DNA from: Streptomyces anulatus
Lineage (GTDB): Bacteria > Actinomycetota > Actinomycetes > Streptomycetales > Streptomycetaceae
DNA: 64,000 nt
Direction of reading: 5' to 3'
Assembly (NCBI RefSeq): GCF_014650675.1
Contig: NZ_BMVK01000005.1
Coordinates: 478,032 to 542,031 of the forward strand
Below, piece by piece: positions 43,792-54,198 of the stretch. The notes beneath the pieces were generated by a model. That model saw only the letters and a program-made list of their open reading frames with translations. It searched no databases and had not been told where the DNA came from. The position numbers were made by a program, and so were the translations under genes. Position 1 is the stretch's first letter; the number at the start of each line of letters is the position of its first letter.

Positions 43792-45270
43792 ATGTCCTCA
43801 GCGGAGCCCACCGAGCAGACCGGCCCGGCCGTACGGGATCCCGATCGGGCCCCCCGCCCCGCCGCCCCCGTTCCCCCGCCGGTGCCCGGACTCGCGGAGA
43901 GCGCCCGCCGGCTCGCCGACGCCACCACCACCTCCACCGCACTCGTGGCCGACGCCCTCGCCCGCATCGAGGCCACCCAGCCCACCCTCAACGCTTTCCG
44001 CCACCTGCGGACCGAAGCGGCCCTCGCCGAGGCCGCCGAGGCCGACCGGCGGCTCGCGGCGGGGGAGCGGCTGCCGCTCCTCGGCGTGCCGGTCGCGGTC
44101 AAGGACGACACCGATGTGGCGGGCCTGCCCACCCACTTCGGCTGCGACGGCGCGCTGCCCCCGGCCGCCTCCGACAGCGAGGCGGTCCGCCGGCTGCGCG
44201 CCGCCGGAGCCGTCGTCGTCGGCAAGACCAACTCCTGCGAACTGGGACAGTGGCCCTTCACCGAAGGCCCCGCCTTCGGGGCCACCCGCAACCCCTGGAA
44301 CACCGCGCACACCCCGGGCGGCTCCTCCGGCGGATCGGCGGCGGCCGTCGCCGCCGGGCTCGTCCCCGCCGCCCTCGGCTCCGACGGCGCCGGATCCGTA
44401 CGCATCCCCGCCGCGTGGACACACCTCGTCGGCATCAAACCGCAGCGCGGGCGCATCTCGGTCCACCCGCACAGCGACGCCTTCCAGGGGCTCACCGTGA
44501 ACGGCCCCCTCGCCCGTACGGTCGCCGACGCGGCACTGCTCCTGGACGCCGTCGCCGGAGCGCACCCCGAGGACTTCCACCGCCCGCCCGCCGTGCGCGC
44601 CGCCGACGCCGCCCGCCGCGACCCGGGCCGGCTGCGCATCGCCCTCGCCTGGCGTCCCCCGCTCACGCTCACCGGCGCCGGACCGGACCCGGAGGTGCGC
44701 CGGGCCGTCACCGCGCTCGCCGAGACCCTCGCCCGGCTCGGCCACCACGTCGAGGAGGCCCGCCCCCGGTACGGGCTGATCGGCCTCGCCTTCGTGCCCC
44801 GCGCCACCGTGGGCATCGCCGAATTCGCCGCCCGCCACCCCGAACCGGCCCTGCTCGACCCGCGCACCCGCAGTGCCCTGCGAAACGGGACGCGGCTGGG
44901 CGGGCGGGTGGTGCGGGCTGCCCGCGCCCGTGAGGTGCGCCAGCACCGCAGGATCGGCGCCCTCTTCGACGCCTCCGGCTTCGACGTGCTGCTCACCCCC
45001 ACCACGGCCGCGCCGCCGCCCCGGATCGGCGCCTTCGACCGCCTGAGCGCCTGGCGCACCGACCTCACGATGGCGGCCGCCTGCCCCTACGCCTGGCCGT
45101 GGAACGTCCTCGGCTGGCCCGGGGTGAACGTCCCGGCCGGCTTCACCCGGTCCGGGCTCCCCGTCGGCGCCCAACTCCTCGGCCCCTCCCGGAGCGAGGA
45201 GCGGCTGATCGCGCTCGCCGCCCAACTGGAGGACGACCTGCGCTGGTACGAGCACCGGCCGCCGGCCTGA
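43792..45270 (+). CDS. Amidase-signature family amidase
   Basis: The 492-residue enzyme has the Ser-cisSer-Lys triad: Lys in LPLLGVPVAVKDD, the cis-Ser in GGSSGGSAAAVAAG and the nucleophile Ser in GSDGAGSVRIPAAW. It resembles GatA-type amidases, but no gatB/gatC is adjacent, so it is probably a catabolic amidase. The start at ATG 43792 has GGGAGG upstream; the frame continues to 43735. The first 30 residues are Pro-rich. It is convergent with the CMD-like gene, 10 bp apart. Confidence 0.9.
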   Translation: MSSAEPTEQTGPAVRDPDRAPRPAAPVPPPVPGLAESARRLADATTTSTALVADALARIEATQPTLNAFRHLRTEAALAEAAEADRRLAAGERLPLLGVPVAVKDDTDVAGLPTHFGCDGALPPAASDSEAVRRLRAAGAVVVGKTNSCELGQWPFTEGPAFGATRNPWNTAHTPGGSSGGSAAAVAAGLVPAALGSDGAGSVRIPAAWTHLVGIKPQRGRISVHPHSDAFQGLTVNGPLARTVADAALLLDAVAGAHPEDFHRPPAVRAADAARRDPGRLRIALAWRPPLTLTGAGPDPEVRRAVTALAETLARLGHHVEEARPRYGLIGLAFVPRATVGIAEFAARHPEPALLDPRTRSALRNGTRLGGRVVRAARAREVRQHRRIGALFDASGFDVLLTPTTAAPPPRIGAFDRLSAWRTDLTMAAACPYAWPWNVLGWPGVNVPAGFTRSGLPVGAQLLGPSRSEERLIALAAQLEDDLRWYEHRPPA

Positions 45271-45280
45271 CGGCCGAGCC

Positions 45281-46252
45281 TCACCCCTGGGCGGTCAGCC
45301 CCGCCTCCACCCGCTCCACGGCCAGCATCGCGCCGAACGCCACCAGATGGACCAGACGGTGATCGGTGTACGGCTCCACCCGCCAGGCCTTCACGTCCTC
45401 GGCCGTGATCCGGTACGGGGCCCGCGCCGCGAGCAGCGCCAGCCGGGCGCCCGGCCGCTCCGCCCGGTCCGGCAGCCCGTCACCCGTCAGGGGCAGCGGC
45501 GTGAAACCGTCCCAGGCCGCCACCGATTCCCGTACGAAGGCGGCGTCCGGCTCGTCCAGCAGCCCGGCGCCCGCGTGGGCCGCAGCACGCAGGGCGCCGA
45601 AGGCCGCGCCCACCGGGGAGCCCGCGGCCCAGGACGGCTGCGGGCCCCCGGTCCCCAGCAGCGGAAGGCTCAGCCCCGGCTCCGGCCGGGCACGCACCGC
45701 GCGGACCAGGGCGTGCCCCGCCTCGGTGTCCAGCAGCTCGGCCGGGTCCGCGCCGCCGGACACCGCCTCCTCGTCGATCAGGGCGGAGACGATCCGGTTG
45801 ATGAAGTGGAACGCCATCGCGGAGCCCACGAACTCCGGCGCGTCGTCGGCGGCGAAGGGCCACCGGCCCCGCACGTCCTGTCCCCAGGCCAGCAGCCGAT
45901 CGTGCTCCGGGTCCGCCGGCCGCTCGCCCCGGGCCAGCGAACCGGCCAGCTCCCGGTCGCCGCCCGCGTGCAGCAGCAGAGTGTGCGCGCCCACGCAGAA
46001 CGGGCAGCGGTTGGCCAGTGACACCCCGTACGTCACCAACTCCTTCTCCGTACGGGAGGCGTGGCCCGACAGCAGGGACTCCCGCATCAGGGCCCAGGCC
46101 CCGGCCATCAGATCGGGGGCGGCGGACAGCGCGACGAAGGGCAGGGCGCCCTCGATGCCGAAGTCCCGGGTCACCTGCGCGTGGACGGCGGCGGCCGTTC
46201 CCGTCGTCTCGTCGGCGGGTTCGGGTGAGGTGAAGCGGAAAGGTGAGGTCAT
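45281..46252 (-). CDS. CMD/AhpD-like alkylhydroperoxidase-family protein
   Basis: The 323-residue protein carries an AhpD-type active site CPFCVGAHTLLLH (about residue 78), with two redox cysteines and the downstream His, inside an N-terminal carboxymuconolactone-decarboxylase-like domain (SLLSGHASRTEKELVTYGVSLANRC). The second half (from about 170) looks like a degenerate repeat with no cysteine pair. It may reduce peroxides or act as a thiol oxidoreductase. No ribosome site is seen; CAGTAT lies seven bases before the ATG. Confidence 0.82.
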   Translation of the reverse strand: MTSPFRFTSPEPADETTGTAAAVHAQVTRDFGIEGALPFVALSAAPDLMAGAWALMRESLLSGHASRTEKELVTYGVSLANRCPFCVGAHTLLLHAGGDRELAGSLARGERPADPEHDRLLAWGQDVRGRWPFAADDAPEFVGSAMAFHFINRIVSALIDEEAVSGGADPAELLDTEAGHALVRAVRARPEPGLSLPLLGTGGPQPSWAAGSPVGAAFGALRAAAHAGAGLLDEPDAAFVRESVAAWDGFTPLPLTGDGLPDRAERPGARLALLAARAPYRITAEDVKAWRVEPYTDHRLVHLVAFGAMLAVERVEAGLTAQG

Positions 46253-46340
46253 GCCCCGGATACTGGCGCTCGCGTGCGCCCCGGGGCGTCGTACGGGGGA
46301 AGGCAGTCCGTGCTGATCCGGGCCGACCGCGCGGGCGCCC

Positions 46341-46362
46341 GGCTACTCCCCGGGGAGTAGCC
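46341..46362. promoter_or_regulatory. Perfect 22-bp palindrome upstream of the two-component operon
   Basis: GGCTACTCCCC at 46341-46351 is followed directly by its exact complement at 46352-46362. It lies 59 bp before the histidine kinase start and 89 bp from the divergent CMD-like gene start. It is a strong dyad, and the best guess is a binding site for the adjacent response regulator. Confidence 0.7.
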
Positions 46363-46420
46363 CCGGACCCCTCTCCGAGGATGACGCGGCCCCCGCCGCG
46401 CCGGCGCTAGGCTGCCGCAC

Positions 46421-47584
46421 ATGCAGGGGGACAGCGCACGACGGGCGTATCTGCTGGACGGGGCGCTCGCCGCCGCCATCACCGCGGCGGTCGCCGCGGC
46501 GGCCTGGGCGGCCTCCTCGCCCGGCGCCCTCGACCTGCTGCTCCTCGTGACCGGTTCGCTCGCCCTCGCCGGACACCGCCGCGCCCCTCGGGCGGTCCTC
46601 GCGGTGACGACCCTGTGCCTCTTCGGGTACGTCGTCCTTGCCCAGCCCGGCAGTTGGGCGGCCTTCCCGGTCGTCGTCGCCGTCCACGCGGCCGCCCGCA
46701 GCGGACACCGGGCGTACGGCATCGGGGCCGGGGCGGCCTTCCTCGCCGGATACACCGGGGCCCTGTTCGCCTCCGGGCCCGGCGCGGGGGAGACCGTCGA
46801 GCGGGCGCTGCTCCTGCTCGGCTGGTTCCTCTGCGCCGGAGTCACCGGACTGATCGACAAGAACTGGCAGGCCTATCTGCACCAGACGGAGCAGCGTGCA
46901 CTGGACGCCGAACGCACCAGGGAGGAAACGGCATTGCGCCGGGCCGGAGAGGAACGCCTGCGCATCGCCCGTGAGTTGCACGACTCGCTCACCCACTCCA
47001 TCTCGATCGTGAAGCTCCAGGCGGGCGTCGCCGTCCATCTCGCCCACAAGCGCGGGGCCGCCGTCGACCCCGCCCTGCTCGCGATCCAGGAGGCGGGCGG
47101 CGAAGCCATGCGCGAACTGCGCGCCACGCTGGAGGTCCTGCGCACGGACGGCCCGGAGGAGCCCTTGTCCCCGGGCGCCGGCCTGGCGCGGATCGGGGAG
47201 CTGACCGAACGCGCCCGCGCCGCGGGGATCGCGCTGTCCGTCCGAACCGACGGCGACGCGCGCACCCTGCCCGAGGACGTCGACCGCACCGCGTACCGCA
47301 TCGTCCAGGAAGCCCTGACCAACGTCGCCCGGCACGCGGGGCGGGCGAGGACCGCCGTGCGGATCGGCTACACGGAGCGGATCCTCACCGTCGCGGTCCT
47401 CGACGAGGGCCCGTGCGCGCCCGGCTCCTCCATCACCCCGGGCACCGGACTCACCGGCATGCGCGAACGCGTCGCGGCCCTCGGCGGCACCCTGGTCGCT
47501 GCCCCTCGCCCGGACGGCGGATTCGCCGTCCACGCGGAACTGCCGCTCGCCCTTCCGCTGCCCGGCGCCGCGAGCGCCCGGTGA
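46421..47584 (+). CDS. Two-component sensor histidine kinase (NarL/DesK-type)
   Basis: The 387-residue kinase has four to five membrane helices in residues 12-145 with no sizeable external sensor loop. A coiled linker follows, then the HisKA_3 box ARELHDSLTHSISIV with phospho-acceptor His187, and an HATPase_c domain (YRIVQEALTNVARHA, then GTGLTGMRERV). The signal is probably sensed in or near the membrane. It overlaps the response-regulator gene by 4 nt (GTGA). No ribosome site is visible; TAGGCT lies seven bases before the ATG, suggesting a leaderless start. Confidence 0.93.
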   Translation: MQGDSARRAYLLDGALAAAITAAVAAAAWAASSPGALDLLLLVTGSLALAGHRRAPRAVLAVTTLCLFGYVVLAQPGSWAAFPVVVAVHAAARSGHRAYGIGAGAAFLAGYTGALFASGPGAGETVERALLLLGWFLCAGVTGLIDKNWQAYLHQTEQRALDAERTREETALRRAGEERLRIARELHDSLTHSISIVKLQAGVAVHLAHKRGAAVDPALLAIQEAGGEAMRELRATLEVLRTDGPEEPLSPGAGLARIGELTERARAAGIALSVRTDGDARTLPEDVDRTAYRIVQEALTNVARHAGRARTAVRIGYTERILTVAVLDEGPCAPGSSITPGTGLTGMRERVAALGGTLVAAPRPDGGFAVHAELPLALPLPGAASAR

Positions 47585-48285
47585 GCGCGCGCGGCCCCCT
47601 GCGCGTCGCGATCATCGACGACCAGGCTCTGATGCGCGCCGGATTCCGGGCGCTGCTGGACGCCGAGGAGGACATCGAGGTCGTCGGGGAGGCCGCGGAC
47701 GGCCGCGCCGGGCTGCACCTCGTCCGCGAGCAGACGCCCGACGTGGCGCTCCTGGACATCACCATGCCCGTGATGACCGGGATCGAGGCCACCCGCGCCA
47801 TCACCGCCGACCCCCTCCTGGCCCCGGTGCGCGTCGTCATCCTCACCAACTACGGACTGGACGCCTATGTCTTCGAGGCGCTGCGTGCCGGAGCGGCGGG
47901 CTTCCTCCTGAAGGACACCGAGCCCGCCGAGCTGCTGCGGGCGATCAGGGTCGCGGCCGAGGGGGACGCCCTCCTCTCGCCCGCGATCACCCGCAGGCTG
48001 ATCGGCGAGTTCGTCGCCCGCCCTCCGGACCGCTCCACCGCCCCCGGGCTGGAGTCCCTCACCCGCCGTGAGCGGGAGGTCACCGCGCTGGCCGCCCGGG
48101 GGCTCAGCAACGACGAGATCGCCGTCCACATGGTGGTCAGCCCCTTCACCGCCAAGACCCATGTGAGCCGCGCGATGATCAAGCTCGGCGCCCGCGACCG
48201 CGCCCAGCTCGTGGTCTTCGCGTACGAGTCGGGGCTGGTCGAGCCCCGGTCGCGGACCGACGGGGGCCGGGCCCCGGGGCAGTGA
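47581..48285 (+). CDS. LuxR/NarL-type response regulator
   Basis: The 234-residue regulator has a receiver domain (VAIIDDQALMRAGF, phospho-acceptor Asp59 in VALLDITMPVMTG, conserved Lys in GFLLKDT) and a C-terminal LuxR HTH (LTRREREVTALAARGLSNDEIAVHMVVSPFTAKTHVSRAMIKL). It is coupled to the kinase gene by a GTGA overlap. The partner kinase and the 22-bp palindrome upstream suggest autoregulation. Confidence 0.94.
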   Translation: MSARGPLRVAIIDDQALMRAGFRALLDAEEDIEVVGEAADGRAGLHLVREQTPDVALLDITMPVMTGIEATRAITADPLLAPVRVVILTNYGLDAYVFEALRAGAAGFLLKDTEPAELLRAIRVAAEGDALLSPAITRRLIGEFVARPPDRSTAPGLESLTRREREVTALAARGLSNDEIAVHMVVSPFTAKTHVSRAMIKLGARDRAQLVVFAYESGLVEPRSRTDGGRAPGQ

Positions 48286-48347
48286 CGCGCCCACGGTCCG
48301 TGAAGCCGTGCGGGGGCCTTGTGGAGCCCGGCACGGTGAAGAGATAT

Positions 48348-48359
48348 CTTGATGTCAAG
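48348..48359. promoter_or_regulatory. Inverted repeat upstream of isocitrate dehydrogenase
   Basis: CTTGA (48348-48352) and TCAAG (48355-48359) flank TG and overlap the 8-bp palindrome AGATATCT (48342-48349). The element lies 31 bp before the start codon. Its A/T-rich, symmetric character stands out. I have the impression that similar TCTTGATGTCAAG elements precede other TCA-cycle genes in Streptomyces, but I could not check this. Confidence 0.5.
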
Positions 48360-48389
48360 CAATGTTGCAGACGTGGAGCGGAGCACCCG

Positions 48390-50612
<2,223 letters not shown>

Positions 50613-50642
50613 CCTGATGCGAGGCGGACCCGTCCGTCTCAC

Positions 50643-50683
50643 CGCCCCGCCCCGGCAGGCCTCGCGCCCGCCGGGGCGGGGCG
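50643..50683 (+). terminator. 14-bp stem-loop after isocitrate dehydrogenase gene
   Basis: The arms 50643-50656 and 50670-50683 are exact complements around a 13-nt loop, 30 nt past the stop codon. Confidence 0.85.
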
Positions 50684-50736
50684 CGTTCGGGAGCCCATAC
50701 GGGTGAAGGACCAATCCGCGGGGTCCGGGGCTCCGA

Positions 50737-52350
50737 ATGACGACCGTGAGGATCACCCGGAACGCCCTGACCCGCTCCACGCTCGCCGCCCTGAGCGGAC
50801 TGCTCGCGGGATTCGCCTCGCTGGCCGTCGCCGAGCTGGTCTCCGCCGCCGTCAGGCCCGAGGCGAGTCCCGTGACAGCGGTCGGCGGAGCGGCCATCGA
50901 CCGGACGCCCGCCGGGGTGAAGGACTGGGCGATCCGGAACTTCGGCGAGGACGACAAGCTCGTCCTGCAACTCGGCATCGTCGTCACGCTCGCCCTCTTC
51001 GCCCTGGCCGTCGGCCTGTTGGCACTGCGGTACCGGCGGACCGGCTCCGCCGCCGTGCTGGTCTTCGGGGTGGTCGGCGCGTCGGCCGCCATCAGCAGGC
51101 CGGACTCCACGGGCCTCGCCGACGGTCTGCCGTCCCTGCTGGGGTCGGTCGTCGGGGCGGTACTGCTGTACGTCCTCATCGGCCGGCTCACCGGCCCGCA
51201 CCGCGACACCGGTGACGAGCCGGACGGCGAACGGGCCGACGAGCCGGAGCACGAGGCCGGCTGGGACCGGCGGGGCTTCGTGATCGCCGCCACCGCCGCG
51301 GCCGCCGCGTCCACCGCGGCCGGCGCCGTCGGCCGTGCGCTGAACAGCCGCAGCAGCCAGAACGCCGTCGCCTCCCGCGAGGCCGTGACCCTGCCGAAGC
51401 CGGCCTCGCCCGCGCGGCCGATCCCGGCGGGCGCACAGCTGAGGGTCCGCGGCATCAGCCCCTTCACCACCCCGAACGGCTCCTTCTACCGGGTGGACAC
51501 CGCCCTCGTGGTTCCCAAGGTCGACGCGAACTCCTGGCGACTGCGCGTCCACGGCAAGGGCGTACGCCGGGACCTGGAGTTCACCTACCAGGACCTGCTG
51601 GAACGCCCCTTGATCGAACGCGAGATCACCCTCTGCTGCGTCTCCAACGAGGTCGGCGGACCCTACATCGGTCACGCCAGGTGGATCGGCGTGCGCCTGG
51701 CCGACCTGCTCAAGGAGGCGGGCGTCAAGCCGCCGTCCCGAGGCGGCGAGGCCGACCAGATCATCGCCCGCTCGGTGGACGGCATGACGCTCGGCACCCC
51801 CGTCGAGGACGTCATGGACGGCCGGGACGCGATGCTCGCCGTCGGCATGAACGGGGAACCGCTGCCCTTCGTCAACGGGTTCCCCGTCCGGATGCTCGTC
51901 CCCGGCCTGTACGGGTACGTCTCCGCCTGCAAGTGGATCGAGGACATCGAGCTCACCACGTTCGACGACTACGACGCCTACTGGGTGAAACGCACGTGGG
52001 CGCGGAAGGCCCCGATCAAGACCCAGTCCCGGATCGACACCCCCAAGCCCTTCGGACGCCCGGAGGCCGGCACGGTGATGGTGGCCGGAGTGGCCTGGGC
52101 ACAGCACCGCGGCATCGAGAAGGTCGAGATCCGGGTGGACGACGGTCCCTGGCGGCCGGCGCAACTCGCCGAACAGGACACCGTCGACACCTGGCGCCAG
52201 TGGTCCTACCCCTGGAAGGCGACTCCCGGTGGCCACACCCTGACCGTCCGCGCCACCGACCGCACCGGCGAGCTCCAGACCGAGAAGCGCACCAAGACCG
52301 TCCCCGACGGCGCGAGCGGCTGGCACTCCGTCGTGGTCACCGTCGACTGA
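50737..52350 (+). CDS. Membrane-bound molybdopterin-dependent oxidoreductase (sulfite oxidase fold)
   Basis: The 537-residue protein has four hydrophobic segments in residues 10-150, then a second hydrophobic run after DRRGFVIAATAAAA (about 178-198). The oxidoreductase domain (about 235-420) follows, with the Mo-binding Cys in EITLCCVSNEVGG (Cys301 aligning with the usual CxGN), then a Mo-co dimerisation domain to the end. Such actinobacterial proteins are thought to face outward and oxidise or reduce small compounds; the substrate is unknown. The Arg-Arg followed by a hydrophobic core could act as an internal twin-arginine-type signal. The Shine-Dalgarno sequence is weak. Confidence 0.88.
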   Translation: MTTVRITRNALTRSTLAALSGLLAGFASLAVAELVSAAVRPEASPVTAVGGAAIDRTPAGVKDWAIRNFGEDDKLVLQLGIVVTLALFALAVGLLALRYRRTGSAAVLVFGVVGASAAISRPDSTGLADGLPSLLGSVVGAVLLYVLIGRLTGPHRDTGDEPDGERADEPEHEAGWDRRGFVIAATAAAAASTAAGAVGRALNSRSSQNAVASREAVTLPKPASPARPIPAGAQLRVRGISPFTTPNGSFYRVDTALVVPKVDANSWRLRVHGKGVRRDLEFTYQDLLERPLIEREITLCCVSNEVGGPYIGHARWIGVRLADLLKEAGVKPPSRGGEADQIIARSVDGMTLGTPVEDVMDGRDAMLAVGMNGEPLPFVNGFPVRMLVPGLYGYVSACKWIEDIELTTFDDYDAYWVKRTWARKAPIKTQSRIDTPKPFGRPEAGTVMVAGVAWAQHRGIEKVEIRVDDGPWRPAQLAEQDTVDTWRQWSYPWKATPGGHTLTVRATDRTGELQTEKRTKTVPDGASGWHSVVVTVD

Positions 52351-52361
52351 CCGTCCTCCAG

Positions 52362-52432
52362 GACCCATCCGGGGCGGGCACCAAGCCCCATCCGAGGCGG
52401 GGTACCAAGACCCATCCGAGGCGGGGCACTAC
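52362..52432. repeat. Three tandem copies of a 23-24-bp unit
   Basis: The units lie at 52362-52384, 52385-52408 and 52409-52432, sharing CCCATCCGAGGCGGGG followed by an ACCAA-like end. The last copy supplies the left arm of the adjacent terminator. This is intergenic, between convergent genes. Confidence 0.75.
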
Positions 52433-52442
52433 GCCCCGCCTC
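52418..52442. terminator. 10-bp bidirectional stem-loop overlapping a stop codon
   Basis: GAGGCGGGGC (52418-52427) pairs with GCCCCGCCTC (52433-52442) around a 5-nt loop. It lies between convergent genes; its right arm includes the last two bases of the FAD monooxygenase gene's stop (52441-52443). Confidence 0.75.
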
Positions 52443-54090
52443 ACGGGCCGAAGACCCTCCCGAGCGCCGACGACAGCTCCCGAACCGTCGGGGGACAGAG
52501 GCGGGCGCCCAGGTACCCGTCCGGCCGCACCACGAAAGCCGTCCCCTCCCCGGCCCCGTACTGACGCGCGAACTCGCCGAGACCGTCACGGTGGAAGGGG
52601 ACCGGCGCCCCGGCGGGGTCGGTCGCGTCGGCGGGCAGGATCCAGCGCGCCTCCATCAGACCGTGGGTCAACTCCCGTGCCGCCGAGGCGAGATCGGCCA
52701 CCGTGTCGCCCGCCGGGTGGGTCCCGTACACCAGCAGGACGTGCCCGCTCCCGCGCAGGACGTCGAACAGCCGCATCGGATGGGCGGCGATGTCGCCCGT
52801 GAGGCCACCGCAGTCCGGGGCCCGGTCGCCGGGGCGCGGCACGCTCCCGTCGCCCAGGGGGAGCGGCGTCACCAGCGGGCTGGCCGGGTAGCCGATGAGC
52901 AACTGGGCCTCGCGCAGCAGCAGCGTCCCGGGGTCCTCCGGATCGGCCTGGACGCCCTCGGCGGCGTGCCGGACGGTCCGCCCGACGACCTCCTCACCGA
53001 CCGGGTGGCGCTCGGCGTCGTAACCGGCGAGCACCTCGGGCCCCGCCGTGTCCCCGACCGCCAGGGCCAGCTTCCACGCCAGGTTGCAGGCGTCCTGGAT
53101 CCCGGTGTTCATGCCCTGGGCGCCGGTCGGCGGATGGATGTGCGCCGCGTCCCCGGCGACGAACACCCGGCCGCGACCGTAGCGGTCCACCAGGCGGTGG
53201 CTGATCCGGAACACCGACGACCAGCGGAGCGCGGACGCCGTGACCGGTTCCGGGGCCAGCCGGTCCAGGACCTTCTGGATGTCGGCGAGGGCGGGCGCGG
53301 TGCCGCCCTCCAGACCGTGGGCCACCCCGTCGCCGCCCGCCGCACCGGACGCCTCCGCCTGCCGTGCGGCGGACAGCTCCGGCGGGACCAGCATCGACAT
53401 CCGGTAGCGGCCCGTCCCCGGCAACGGGATGCAGACCAGGAGATCGTCGATCGCGCCGTCCTCGCCCCGGTGCATGGAGCGCACCCCGTACCCGGGCGGC
53501 AGGCTCCAGCCCACCTCCACATCGGCGAGCATGTACTCCTCCGGGAACGCGCCGCCCTCGAAGGACAGCCCGAGCCCCTTGCGGACCAGGCTGTGCGCCC
53601 CGTCGCACCCCACGAGGAACCGCGACCGGACCTCCTCCTCGCCACCGGACGACGTGGTCAGCCGGCTCGTCACCCCGTCGGCGTCCTGGTCGAACGCGAC
53701 CAGTTCGGTGGCACGCTCGACCGTGGTGCCGAAACGCCCCAGGAACTCCTCCAGGACGCGCTCGGTCGCGTACTGCGGCAGCGCCGCGAAGCCGTACGGC
53801 ACCTCCGGCGGCAGTACGAGCTCGATCCGCCCCTCCGCCACCCCGTTCACGTACGTCAGCTGGCCGCGCATCGGGACGGCCGCGTCCAGCACGTCCCGCA
53901 CGAGGCCCATCCGGTCGAAGAGCTCCAGGGTGCGCGGCTGGAGGCCCACCGCCTTCGCGAACGGCAGCCGGGCCGGGAGCCGGTCCACGATCCGGCAGGC
54001 CACCCCCGCCCGCCGCAGCTCCGCGGCCAGCGTCAGGCCGACCGGGCCCGCGCCCGCGATCATCACGTCCGTCGTCTCGCTGCGCACCAC
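52441..54090 (-). CDS. FAD-dependent aromatic monooxygenase (PheA/TfdB family)
   Basis: The 549-residue class A flavoprotein hydroxylase has GAGPVGLTLAAELRRAGV (FAD-binding GxGxxG), RFLVGCDGAHSLVRKGLG (the DG motif) and VFVAGDAAHIHPPTGAQGMNTGIQDACNLAWKLA (second FAD motif). A C-terminal thioredoxin-like domain ends the chain (RLCPPTVRELSSALG). The family includes phenol hydroxylases, tailoring hydroxylases of aromatic polyketides and rifampicin monooxygenase. No biosynthetic cluster surrounds it. GGGAGG precedes the GTG; a second GTG three bases on is an equal choice. Confidence 0.91.
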   Translation of the reverse strand: MVRSETTDVMIAGAGPVGLTLAAELRRAGVACRIVDRLPARLPFAKAVGLQPRTLELFDRMGLVRDVLDAAVPMRGQLTYVNGVAEGRIELVLPPEVPYGFAALPQYATERVLEEFLGRFGTTVERATELVAFDQDADGVTSRLTTSSGGEEEVRSRFLVGCDGAHSLVRKGLGLSFEGGAFPEEYMLADVEVGWSLPPGYGVRSMHRGEDGAIDDLLVCIPLPGTGRYRMSMLVPPELSAARQAEASGAAGGDGVAHGLEGGTAPALADIQKVLDRLAPEPVTASALRWSSVFRISHRLVDRYGRGRVFVAGDAAHIHPPTGAQGMNTGIQDACNLAWKLALAVGDTAGPEVLAGYDAERHPVGEEVVGRTVRHAAEGVQADPEDPGTLLLREAQLLIGYPASPLVTPLPLGDGSVPRPGDRAPDCGGLTGDIAAHPMRLFDVLRGSGHVLLVYGTHPAGDTVADLASAARELTHGLMEARWILPADATDPAGAPVPFHRDGLGEFARQYGAGEGTAFVVRPDGYLGARLCPPTVRELSSALGRVFGP

Positions 54091-54198
54091 CGGTGCCTCC
54101 CGCCGTGAGCCCCCGGGGCCGATGCCCCGCGCTCATCGTCGCGCGGCGGCGGATGTCCGGCACCCGGGGGATCGGGCCCCGCCCCCGGCTCGCGGGAC

